In this document: one piece after another, positions 9,640 through 18,736 of the stretch
How the letters are laid out: every line of letters starts with the position of its first letter
How positions within the stretch are numbered: the first letter of the stretch is position 1
DNA from: Anaspis maculata
Lineage: Eukaryota; Arthropoda; Insecta; Coleoptera; Scraptiidae
Length of the DNA: 64,000 bases
Assembly (NCBI GenBank): GCA_949128115.1
Contig: OX421968.1
Span: forward strand, 55,507,423-55,571,422
Reading direction: 5' to 3'
Notes under the pieces: model-generated
The model's database searches: none
What the model saw: the letters and a program-made list of their open reading frames with translations, nothing else
What the model was told of the DNA's origin: nothing
Program-made: the position numbers and the translations under genes

Positions 9640-11524
9640 TAGGTCGCGGGAACATAACCGTCACCTTGGCACCTATGGCAACGTTGCAAGTATGCCTGAC
9701 GTGGCAACTGTGGCAATGCGCATCTTATTCGTCGTTGAATTAACATAAAACGCTCGCGCAAGCGCAGACAGGGTGCCAAGGTACCGCTGTAGAGACTCGT
9801 TTGTTTTAACCATTTCTCAGACAAATCTTGAGTTTAGCACAATTATTTTTTTGATCAAGTGGCAATTGTTCAATAAATCATCTATACAGGATGTCCCGTT
9901 TTTCAACGCTCACTATGGGTCTCTCGGAAACGGTAAGAGATACAAAGTCGGTTAAATTACAAAAAAGTTGCGCAATTTTATGACTATCTCAAATATGTCA
10001 AGATATTCAAGATATCTTTGGTCATTTCTGAAATATCCCAAAAAACCTGAAAAATGCCGAATTCGAAAATTTCAAATCACTTCTTTATTAAGACAGCTAT
10101 CAATTTGAAAATTGGTAATCTGACATTTTTTAAGGTCCTTGATCGACTGACGGTCATAATTTTTTCTTACGCCTACTAGTTTTTGAGATATGACAGTTAA
10201 CTCCATTTTTTCTTATGGACACCATATTATTTCTCCACCCCATAAAACTCACCTTTTCTTTCTCTTTACAAAGATATGAAACACTTGTAGCATTTTTGTC
10301 AAAATAACCTATAAAAATTGGAAAAACCATTTCTGGGGTAAAAAAATCTAGTTACCGGTTCCGTTGCGATGCTCTCGTGACATAATAAAATGGCATTCGG
10401 TTGCCATGGTCGGTTGATTTTGGAAAAAGTTGGGTTACATTCCGTTTTTATGTATTTGATAATGATAATAAATAAAAATATAACAAATACAAAACCAAGT
10501 ATAACATAAAATAACATCGCAATAGCAATAAACATTTATAATTCACAATTACTCGAAATGATGTCTATTTTGCGAAGAACGCTCCAAGATCGCATTTATG
10601 GTTCATGACAGAACATCCCAAAGCAACCAAGAGCTGGAAGCAAGGAGTTGCTGATGCGTTCCAGTCAATTAACCCGCACGATATCAGCGCAGCCGTTGAA
10701 AATATGGCTAAAAGGTACACAACTCTGCACAGAGCAAAATGAACTCCAATTCGAGCAATTGTAAATTACAAATGTTTATTGTTACTGCTATGTTATTTTG
10801 TGTTAACTTGGTTTTGCATTTGTTTTATTGTTATTTATTATCATTATCAAATACAAAAAAACGGAATGTAACTCAACTTTTCCCAAAATCATCAGACCAT
10901 AGCAATCAAATGTCATTGTTTATATGCCACAAGAGCATGGCAACCGAAGCGGTAACTAGATTTTTTCGCCCCAGAAATGGTTTTTCCAATTTTTATAGGT
11001 TATTTTGACAAAAATGCCACAAGTGTTTTATATCTTTGTGAAGAGAAAGAAAAGGTGAGTTTTATGGGGTGGAGAAATAATATGGTGTCCATGAGAAAAA
11101 ATGAAGTTGACTGTCATATCTCAAAAACTTGTGGGCGTGGAAAAAAATTATGACCGTCAATCGATCAGGGACCTTCAAAAATGTCAGAATACCAATTTTC
11201 AAATTGATAGCTGTCAAAATAAAGAAGTGATTTGAAATTTTCGAATTCGGCATTTTTCAGTTTTTTTGGGATATTTCAGAAATGACCAAAGATATCTTAG
11301 ATATCTTGACATATTTGAGATAGTCATAAAATTGCGCAACTTTTTTGTGATTTAACCGACTTTGTATCTCTCACCGTTTCCGAGATACCCATAGTGAGCG
11401 TTGAAAAACGGGACACCCTGTATAATTTATTACAACTAAAGGAAACGGTATTCACAAGTACTAGTGAAAATAACATTATACCATATACCCATCTTTAGCA
11501 CGCGATTTTTGCTCCCGCGACCTA
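9640..11524. mobile_element. TAGGTCGCGGG-ended element, interrupted by a palindrome
   Basis: Inverted ends TAGGTCGCGGGAAC (9640) and GCTCCCGCGACCTA (ending 11524), with TA outside both. Its sequence is an inverted-orientation relative of the element at 41911-42426: this right end (GCAAAAATCGCG...AAAGATGGGTATA, read inward) matches that one's left end. The difference is the 1.5-kb palindrome at 9887-11420. No coding capacity. Confidence 0.8.
9887..11420. mobile_element. TA-flanked palindrome with 0.67-kb arms
   Basis: Termini CAGGATGTCCCGTTTTTC and GAAAAACGGGACACCCTG, TA on both sides (9885-9886, 11421-11422). The arms run 9887-10560 and 10745-11420 and contain matching TAAAACTCACCTTTTCTTTC blocks. 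The unique centre (10560-10740) has fragments such as CATCCCAAAGCAACCAAGAG that could be captured coding sequence, but no frame is conclusive. The empty site can be seen in the related element at 41911-42426. Confidence 0.87.
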
Positions 11525-11805
11525 TAGAGGGTGCCGAAGGATATGCGATATGCTAAAGTGAGGTGGCCATGGACGCACCTTGATCCTTAGTGGAAAATAG
11601 ATTATAATTGTTCATAATTTTGTTTAAAATGAGGGGGGCTTTGGCGGTTTTAGGCCCGCAAAAGTGAAAAAAATCGCCTGCCGTGCAATTTTTAGAAAGC
11701 CCAGACGCCCCCGCTAGAAAATTGCTGCGGGGTTACAGCTGGCGGGCGGCCAAATATTTTTCGCACAAGGGCGGCCGACGAGCCAGAATCGGCCCTGACG
11801 GCAGC

Positions 11806-12025
11806 ATTGGATAATGTCAACAGTATATAATAAAAAAACTTAAAAATTAAACAAGTAGGTATATAACATATTATACAAATACAATACAAAACATTATGTA
11901 ACAGATACCCAATCTACATTCCAATTGCGTCCTCGAAGCTATAGGGACACTTTTCTATCAAATACGCTTTCAGACGTCTTTTGAAAATCTCTCCGCTCTG
12001 TGCAGATTTGACACTTTTGACACTT
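11806..12025 (-). pseudogene. LINE ORF2 C-terminal remnant
   Basis: Minus-strand translation near 12000-11930 reads SGEIFKRRLKAYLIEKCP, closely resembling the C-terminal end of LINE ORF2 proteins and parallel to FVKSVKRLLLGRAVYSFEEF in the LINE at 43366-44436. The tail of this copy is at 8798-8849, across the hAT insertion. The copy is heavily 5'-truncated and lies in the right arm of the surrounding palindrome, next to a small TGACACTTT direct repeat (12010-12030). Confidence 0.5.
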
Positions 12026-12154
12026 TGACACTTCAACACCCTGTATCTTTTTAAGGAAGCATTTTATGACCATGAGTTTTTTGTTCTTTCGGCTTTATTT
12101 TTGAAGGGGAATCATCCCTCAAAGTTTGTAATAGCCAAACCCGAACACCCTGTA

Positions 12155-12870
12155 TGAATGGGAAAAGTGTTTTCACCATCTTGTATTGCACTATTCGGGT
12201 CATCCAGATCGATCTCTTTATATGGTTCATTTTGCACAGCATCGAGTTTTTGTCTTTTTTCACTTTTCGCGTGTACAAAATTTCCAGTTTCTAACTGAAT
12301 GGGATTTGCTCTAGAGTCGAAAGTTGACTTCCTATGCTCATTGTCTGTGATTGACAATTCGTGAGCTCTCTTTCGCGGAAATTTAAAACAATATTTCAAC
12401 TCATTTGCAACATTTTCCATGTCATTGATCGGTTTCTTCACTTTGCATAAGTCACAACTCTTTATGAAATTCACTACATATTTTTTCATTTTCCTCCACT
12501 TGTAATACAATTTTAATTTCGACAACATTCTCTTGGAGCCCGCATGACCTCCAAGTAGTGGATCCTTATGAAATGTTTCTAAAATTTCTTTTCTGTCGTT
12601 TTCGTCGGATAGTGTGATAATAGGGGTACAAATCGCGATTTTTACATGTGTGAGTACTTTACTTGCTATCCTTTTGAATGCGTTAATACCCACCAAATTC
12701 CATAGCTCATCTTCATACTGAAGTTTCAACATATCAAGTCTATTCTCACCGGCTATTGTATTTAACCTGGTTAGCAGATGCTCTAAAGCACTGTTAACAC
12801 TGGCGAGTCCTTTCTCATTACTTGAATAATAATAGTTTTTATCACCGGGAACGACCCTGGATAACAATTC
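12155..12870 (-). pseudogene. gypsy pol: integrase zinc-binding region and C-terminus, core deleted
   Basis: This frame aligns with the distal part of pol in the intact gypsy (28565-32335): HKDPLLGGHAGSKRML and CDLCK form the HHCC zinc-binding module of integrase. Immediately after KPIN the sequence jumps in frame to the linker before KRAHEL...STFD, so the whole catalytic core with the D,D-35-E triad is missing. The C-terminal SH3-like part remains up to FPIH, where a TA-flanked palindrome (7873-12152) interrupts it. The integrase cannot be active. The frame is shifted relative to the upstream part at about 12870-12930. Confidence 0.85.
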
Positions 12871-13376
12871 TTTAGGTTTGTTATCACGAATGACTTTATT
12901 ATCAACTCTAGTAGCATCTGTAAATTGAAGTCTTGTATTGTAAAACTAATTCGATTTTTGGAAACTTTGAACTTGAGCCGTGGTAAATCTAAGGTTTCTT
13001 TATTACTTGTTACCTTGAAAACGGTAACATTTCTGTTTAAAATGTTAGTTTCTTTTAGGTCAGAGTTTTGAAAAATGTTTTCTTTTTTACTCTGGGCTGG
13101 GATGTTTACTTTTGCTATATCCACGTTCAAAATATTTTGCGGACGCATGTCTTCGTTTCCTGTTCTAAACGATCGAACGTTAAATTCTGAAACCGATTGA
13201 CTCGACAGTTTTGGTTTCTTGCTTGCAATTATTGCTTCGCGCGTTCTATTCACCATTTTTGCTTCGTTAGGCGGAACTGTAGGCAGACGCCTACGAATTT
13301 TACGAATTTCAATTGCCTTTTCTGTTGAATCAGATATGACGTTTTCGCTTTTAAGCTTTTTATCGCACTTCTCCAA
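12870..13376 (-). pseudogene. gypsy pol: spacer between RNase H and integrase
   Basis: A 197-codon minus-strand frame contains VTVFKVTSNKETLDLP and RLKFKVSKNRISFTIQDFN, matching VGVFEVTNNKDTFNLP and LKFKVFENRISMIIQEYN in pol of the intact gypsy (around 30880-30980). It therefore covers the segment between RNase H and integrase. The upstream RT and RNase H sequences are not present; unrelated repeats begin at about 13380. The last third of the open frame is out of register with pol. Confidence 0.75.
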
Positions 13377-13407
13377 ACGGGAAGGCGCTTTTGTCCTCGC
13401 TTTGTCC

Positions 13408-13433
13408 GTCCGTCCGTCCGTCCGTCACAGCAT
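13408..13433. repeat. (GTCC)n microsatellite
   Basis: About six GTCC units at the junction between the pol remnant and the tandemly duplicated repeat that follows. Confidence 0.9.
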
Positions 13434-14190
13434 CTAGTCCTAGACGAAAAGGTTTTTGCAAAAAAATTTCACTCCATTGGGTGGCTCATGACCTTGTATC
13501 CCGAACCAAGAAAAATCTCGACGAAATAATAATAAACAATGACAATAATAACAATTTAGTGTGACGCGGCATCGCCGTTGAATGCTGCATTTCAGAAGCC
13601 GGCCTGATCTCGAAAGTTATCACATGCGAGGAAGTACCCGATCTTATCATTTTACCATAATACATATGCGGAGTTATATTTAGAGGATGATTTGAACTTT
13701 ATTTTAATGAAAATTTTACATCGGTGCGAGGTGCCGATTAGTAGTTATTAATTTTTGAAAATGACTCCGAAACTACGGCTCGGCCGCAAATGATTTATTC
13801 GTTGCTTGCTGGTGCTTGATATCCTTTCCTCCGAACAAAACGAAATTCAATACAGAAAATATTTCAACTCGAATGGGTAGCTCATGGCCTTGGTACGCGA
13901 ATCAAGAAAATCTTTGCCGAAATAATCATGAACAATTACAAAAATAACATTTTGGTGTAGGGCGGCTTCGCCGATCAAGTGCTGGCATTCGCGGTAAGAT
14001 GTAGAAAGTTGCGATATGCAGGCAACTACAATTTCTTAATGAAATACATCACTGCATGTACGGCATTATATTTAGAGAAAAATTTGAACTTTCTTTTGAC
14101 AAAAACCCCACTTCGATCCGACCGTTGGGTCAATTGTTATCAATTTTTGAAAACGACCGCAAAGCCACGGCTCGGCGCATATTACACGAC
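13434..14190. repeat. Two tandem copies of a ~400-bp repeat
   Basis: Units at about 13440-13835 and 13850-14190 share GGGTAGCTCATGGCCTTG-like, AATCAAGAAAATCTTTGCCG-like, ATAACAATTTAGTGTGACGCGGC-like and AATTTTTGAAAATGACTCCG-like blocks at the same spacing. A third copy of the end part (GGTCGAGCCG...GCGGTCGTTTTCAAAAATT) is at 62725-62815 in opposite orientation. Non-coding; family not recognised. Confidence 0.65.
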
Positions 14191-14465
14191 CCTACAAATT
14201 TAAAATCAGACGTGCCGAAATAGTAATTGAACATTTTGAAATAGTCAATACTAGGTACCTGAAGGATTATGGCACTCAAATTACGAAAGATGTTCGCTCA
14301 ATAACAAAAAAAAAGTAGGTAGGTATCACTAAAAATCATGTGACAAGGCTACCATTTTTTTCGGTTTTTCGATAAAAAAGAAATGTTCCAATTCAAAAGT
14401 GAACCCGATATTAGTGTTCAGGAGGTCGAAATCAGTTGGAGAACATTTTTTTATATAAGTAACAG
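14191..14465. other. AT-rich spacer, no recognisable feature
   Basis: Between the duplicated repeat and the next element. No open frame of note and no terminal repeats seen. Confidence 0.5.
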
Positions 14466-14484
14466 AATGACGCTTATGTGGCCG

Positions 14485-14515
<31 letters not shown>

Positions 14516-15300
14516 CGAGTCCGTGCAGAAATTAAGACGCTGTACTCCTTCTCGAGAATTGAAACAAGAGTCTTGGAACTTTTTTCCGATTAATAGCTGA
14601 TGTCCCCAAGGGTGGCCAATGGGCACTATTTTTGTTATCCATACATCGTTATCATTATTCTCAAAAAACAGAGATCTCCTGTGCACTTCGATGAAGTTGA
14701 ACTTCTCCTCGGAAAATAAAGCTACAGCCCTTGAAGATTGAACTTTATCCGGTGGATAGCTTAGGTCCTCAAGGACCAAATAGGCAGGTTGGCTTTCATA
14801 ATTCGGCCGCCATCTTGGCTGCCATATTGAAATTTCTTATTAGTGGAACGATTGTCATGAAACTTGAAACTTACCCTTGTCTAGTACGATCATTCTTATT
14901 TTCAAGCCAAATTTCATGATTGCCCCACCATCTTGGCCGCCATATTGAAATCTCTTATAAGTGGAAGGATTTTCATGAAACTTGAGAGTTACGCTTGTCT
15001 CGTACGATCATTCCTATTTTCAAGCTGAGTTTCATAATTCTGCCGCCATCTTGGCTGCCATATTGAAATCTCTTGTTAGTGGAACGATTTTCATGAAACG
15101 TGGAACTTACCCTTGTCTAGTACAATCATTTTGATTTTCAAGCCGAATTTCATGATTCTGTCGATATTTTGGCCGCCATATTGCAATTTTTTGCTCAAGA
15201 CGGTAGAACCCTAATCACTTAACATCTTGCGTTCACTAATCCTCCAAAAAGGAAGTGCGCTACTGAGCCTCATGCCCATGAGGCATATTCGCTTGTTTAA
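14466..15300 (-). mobile_element. Hairpin-ended repeat with TGTC run and ~118-bp minisatellite (family W)
   Basis: One end is AATGACGCTTATGTGGCCGG followed by (TGTC)n; the other (minus strand) is AAACAAGCGAATATGCCTCATGGGCATGAGGCTCAGTAGCGCACT, containing a short hairpin. Between them lie GGTGGCCAATGGGCAC and more than three units of about 118 bp with GCCGCCATCTTGGC, CATATTGAAATCTC, AGTGGAACGATTTTCATGAA and CTTACCCTTGTCT. Related copies are at 54466-55092 and 55135-56085, and a terminal piece at 61280-61335. Non-coding; a Helitron-like or foldback origin is possible but unproven. Confidence 0.65.
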
Positions 15301-15596
15301 AAATGAGCTGGCATCTCGTTTGACATTGGCCTTCGCAGAGGGTTGCTTCTGGCGTTTCGCCCTCCTGGATTACTGCCGTTACTATCGCATAACGTCTTCA
15401 TGGATTGTTTTCTTTGCAGTCCCATTGTTGATGCTGGCTTTACCCTTACACGAATGGTGGAGATGAGTTGTTGACACAGCGTCTACTTGTGCTCGAGGAT
15501 GGGCTCAAGGAACTCATTTCTTGAAGTAACCATTTTTTGTCTTCTGCACTTTTAATACTCTTACACTGCAGTACATAGGAAAGATTGCAAATCTCA
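15301..15596 (-). other. Leader of the minus-strand gypsy
   Basis: Sequence downstream of the primer binding site in minus-strand sense up to the inserted family-W repeat. An intact relative has an untranslated leader of about 540 bp before gag, so this is probably 5' leader rather than coding. No gag frame seen. Confidence 0.5.
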
Positions 15597-15610
15597 TCTC
15601 ACGGTCGCCA
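15597..15610 (-). other. Primer binding site
   Basis: Minus strand TGGCGACCGTGAGA directly after the LTR end. The intact gypsy has TGGCGACCGTGCAG in the same position (26943-26956). TGGCGACC-type sites are known from mdg1/412 elements, which are primed by an arginine tRNA. Confidence 0.85.
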
Positions 15611-15794
15611 TGTGGTAAGGCCCTTTAGGCTGGTGCACGAATAACGGACAAGTCTTCTGTTTTATAGGTTTATTCTAATTGTTCGTTCCTAGTCTAGGTT
15701 ACAGCTTAAATAGGCATAGGTAATAATGACCGTCGAAGAATGTGCTGACACAAACTTGCGCTTCCACGCGGCTATTAATAAGTAGGTCACTACA
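15611..15794 (-). repeat. 5' LTR of the minus-strand gypsy
   Basis: 184 bp, nearly identical to 7100-7283; bordered inward by the primer binding site and outward by the GATC duplication. Confidence 0.92.
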
Positions 15795-15798
15795 GATC

Positions 15799-15951
15799 GT
15801 TTTAAAACACACACTGTTTATTACTGCGTACTACAATGGATACACGCCAACAATTATTATTGCGGTTGGGAATATCGCTGGTGCTACTCGCTTTTCCGCT
15901 CGCTGCTGCTTTGGATTCAGTACTACTGCCTTGACCGATCTGTGGTGTATA
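15799..15951 (-). repeat. Older LTR (gypsy-2), second piece
   Basis: Continuation of the LTR whose end is at 7054-7095, separated from it by the GATC-flanked gypsy. Bounded on the right by the palindrome inserted at 15952. No partner LTR is visible in the window. Confidence 0.4.
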
Positions 15952-16044
15952 TACAGGGTGTTTCAGATTTAAATCGCGTCCTTTCAGGAAATTATGGAAA
16001 ACATTAAAAGAAGTAGACTTTCTCGGAAAAGTATATGTCAGAAA

Positions 16045-17012
16045 CGGATAATATATATTATTATTATTACATAAGAATAGCGCTAGGTTTGTCTGTCTGT
16101 AACAAGTTCGTGTCATGCTTTAGCGTTCGTGTGTATGGTCGGCCGGGAGTCGGGTCGCCTTGGCAACACATGTGTGTGTGCTCGCCGCCTCGCCGGCAAA
16201 TGATACACTCGCACTTCGCCGGTCGTACTGTTGGTCCGTTTGAGATAGCTCCCGGATAGCTCTGTCGGACGCCTCTGAAACACTTATTGTCGCCCGGAGT
16301 CGGGTCGGCGCCTTAGCAATGCATGATTGTGTGTGGCGTTTGGGATAACTCTTTCAGACGCCTTTGAATCACTTAATAATTTATCGTTTAAAAAATCCGC
16401 TCCTGCTCCAGACGCCAAAATCGGGAAGCAAGCGAGCTACACAGATGCCCCTGAAGACAAAAACAAAACCAGAGAACAGAAAAGTTTTAACGGGACAAAA
16501 GTAATCGCGTTTTCTGTCCCTTTGGCAATACAGGAAAAATAGTTACAACCGACGCCGTCCCCACACGCCGCCCCCGTCGAAAAAAAAAACAGAATCGAAG
16601 GAGTTATAGCCACAGGAGAAAAACTGTACACTAAAACTATATTGTTCCCGGTCCATGATCTGTTACACATAGTAAAACATCAAAATATTGTTTTTGTTAC
16701 ACCCAATCGATTCCACGTTCACGTAAAGTCAATGAGTATTATGTAATCTTTCCTTATACATATAATGAGGGAAATATCTCAATGAGCACTCTCAAGATAA
16801 TTATTCAAATTATGTCAACTATTTATGTCAAGATACAGTTTTTGCTCAGAAGTTTGGCAAAGTGAAAAGCTGCGAAGTAGGTATTTCTATGAAAGGCTCC
16901 TGGAAACAAATTTAATCTTTACCTACTATAGGTACCACTTTCAAAAAGTTCCTACTTTATGAATTTGAAACTTTCCAAGGTGGCTACCGCCAAGCACTAG
17001 CTCAAGTCAGGC
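16045..17012. other. Insertion of unknown origin in the left palindrome arm
   Basis: The arm sequence ...AACGGATAATA breaks here and resumes at ...GTAACGGAGATATAG. The insert has TTTGTCTGTCTGTAAC, two GGGAGTCGGGTCG blocks, and an open frame 16327-16542 followed, after one stop, by a readable TGEKLYTKTILFPVHDLLHI. That could be a decayed coding remnant, but I recognise no family. Confidence 0.4.
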
Positions 17013-17735
17013 CGCGTAGTAACGGAGATATAGGCGTTTAAAGCTTAACTCAAAAAATCGATCTTTCGTCATAACTTTGAAACTTCTCGACCGATTTTGT
17101 TCAAATTTGAACCGAAGCTTACTAAAACAAGTCAGTATCTAACGATAATAACGCGGTCCATTGAAATTCTCCAGGGCCGTAAATAATTGGGAAGGCTTCC
17201 TCTTTTTCACCCCTATTTTCTACTCCTCAAAGTAATTTTGTAGATTGTTCACATTTTTGAATTCTACGTTCAATTTCAAAGAAAAAGTTGCCCCTGCAAA
17301 ATTTTGATTGGAGGCCTCGTTTCCAAGATATTTGGGTGTAAAACTTCGGAAAACACATCAAAATATCCACTTTCAAAAGCCGAAAAAATGTTTTTCCTGG
17401 AAACTTCTCGTTTTTCAGAAAAACTCATGGTTTAAGAACTCGAAACACCTCGAAAACCTATTTCAATGAAGGAATTATTAGTTATCTTGGATTTCAATTT
17501 GTGGAGGCCTTTGAAAGTGGTGTTTCAACCTCAAATATCTCGAGAATGAAGCCTCTAATCAAAATTTTGCAAGAGTAACTTCTTCTTCCAAATTGAACGT
17601 TGAATTTGAAAATATGAACAGTTCACCAAATTACTCAAGGGATTTGAAAATAGGGGTAAAAAAAACGGGGACACCCCCAATTATCCACGCCCCTGAAAAT
17701 TTTTGATGGAACGCGTTATTATTGTTCGATATAGA

Positions 17736-18517
17736 CAGAGCTGGGTCGGGTACTGATAAATTGTACTCGAGTACCGGGTACCGGGTACTTGTCATAATTG
17801 AAGAGAGAGTACAGAGTACCGAGTACTTTACTCGTTACACATCCTGTCGAGTACAGTACTCCGAGTACAAGTACTCGAATTTCACGAGTACTTTTTCCGA
17901 GTACATATTTTCCACCCCCACTTTCACACCAAATTGTATAAAGCAAGTCCGAAAACAATGTACAAGCAAGTTTTCAAAATATCATGAGTGCACTAACCAA
18001 ATATTGAGAAAAACACAAAAAAAACAGTTCCAAAAAACATTGTAGTACATATTCTAATTTGTATTGAGGCAAAGGAACAACATGCCAGTGTTAACTCAGA
18101 GGGCAAAATCTCAAAAAAATGACTCATGCTCTTTTCAAAAACAAATGGATCAAATGAAGAATATAGGACCTGTTGGATTTTCTCCATGTCAGACATGAAA
18201 ATAGTTGATTATTTTATACTATTTTATGTCTAACATTATTCTGTAATCTGTTCCATTCTACCTTCACTACTTTTGCACCCTGTAAAAAAAAAACGCACTC
18301 GCACATACATAGACGATGATAATTCCAGACTTGTGTAAGTATTCGGAGAATGTACTCGCACGGGAGATACGAGTACCGGATACTTTTACCAAATATGTTA
18401 TGGGTACGAGTACCGAGTACTCCATTGAAAATGTACTCGAGTACCGGGTACAGAGTACCCAAAATGTACTTAGAGTACAGTGTTCGAGTACTTGTAATCG
18501 AGTACTGCCCAGCTCTG
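17736..18517. mobile_element. hAT-type MITE, 782 bp, rich in GAGTAC
   Basis: The ends CAGAGCTGGG and CCCAGCTCTG are flanked by a perfect 8-bp duplication GATATAGA (17728-17735 and 18518-18525). The sub-terminal regions hold dozens of GAGTAC(C/T) and GTACTCGAG motifs on both strands, reminiscent of the sub-terminal transposase-binding repeats of hAT elements. No transposase. The short open frames here are products of the repeat. Confidence 0.88.
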
Positions 18518-18736
18518 GATATAGACCTATTTCAGTAAGCTTTAGATCAAATTTAAATGAAATTGGCTGAGAAGTTCCAAACCTATGACGAAAAATCGAT
18601 TTTTAAAGTTCAATTTTGAACGTCTATATCTCCGTTATTATTCATTTTTGACAAATATTTTCTTGAGAAAGTCTACTTCTTTTGGAGTTGACCATCATTT
18701 CCTGAAAGGACGCGACTCAAATTTGAAACACCCTGT

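Larger units (their letters stand above)
8850..11797. mobile_element. Non-autonomous hAT element, 2.9 kb with nested insertions
   Basis: The ends are CAGGGCCGATTCT and its inverted copy AGAATCGGCCCTG; a perfect 8-bp duplication ACGGCAGC flanks them (8842-8849 and 11798-11805). CAGGGCCG-type ends with 8-bp duplications are typical for hAT transposons. The sub-terminal regions are GC-rich (GGGGCGGCCAAAATTC..., ...GGCGGCCAAATATTT). No hAT transposase domain is visible. Most of the interior is a further element (9640-11524). Confidence 0.88.
7873..12152. mobile_element. TA-flanked long palindromic element with nested insertions
   Basis: The termini CAGGGTGTTCGGGTTTGGC (7873) and its inverted copy (ending 12152) continue as inverted repeats for over 100 bp; TA flanks both sides (7871-7872, 12153-12154). 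It sits in the last codons of pol of the minus-strand gypsy. A second set of ends, CAGGGTGTTGAAGTTGAC, lies inside at 7982 with its partner at about 12043. Further in, 8030-8380 and 8440-8790 are inverted arms of a family also seen at 17040-18600, 18840-20230 and 43080-45310. The right arm is broken by a LINE remnant and the hAT. No coding capacity; likely mobilised by a mariner-type transposase. Confidence 0.85.
7100..15794 (-). mobile_element. Ty3/gypsy LTR retrotransposon, mdg1/412-like, defective, minus strand
   Basis: Two 184-bp LTRs (7100-7283 and 15611-15794) bound the element, with the 4-bp GATC outside both (7096-7099 and 15795-15798). On the minus strand the 5' LTR ends ...CTTACCACA and is followed at once by TGGCGACCGTGAGATG, a primer binding site of the mdg1/412 type; the polypurine tract AAAAGGGGAGG precedes the 3' LTR. 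Only the distal part of pol is left (12160-13376). Gag, protease, RT and most of RNase H are missing, replaced by other repeats at 13380-15305, and a 4.3-kb palindrome sits in the 3' end of pol. It cannot move by itself. Confidence 0.9.
15954..18734. mobile_element. TA-flanked palindrome, CAGGGTGTTTCA ends, with two insertions
   Basis: The left end CAGGGTGTTTCAGATTTAAATCGCGTCC and right end (inverted) GGACGCGACTCAAATTTGAAACACCCTG pair up; TA lies at 15952-15953 and 18735-18736. The arms go on through AAGTAGACTTTCTC / GAGAAAGTCTACTT and the shared family core (GAACCGATTTT..., TCTACGTTCAATTT..., AAAATTTTGATTAGAGGC). Insertions: unrelated sequence at about 16045-17012, and the hAT at 17736-18517. 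Non-coding. Confidence 0.85.

Noticed and set aside
17719..18570. Several overlapping frames rich in Tyr, Ser, Thr and Val
   Set aside because: Generated by the GAGTAC repeats of the hAT MITE.
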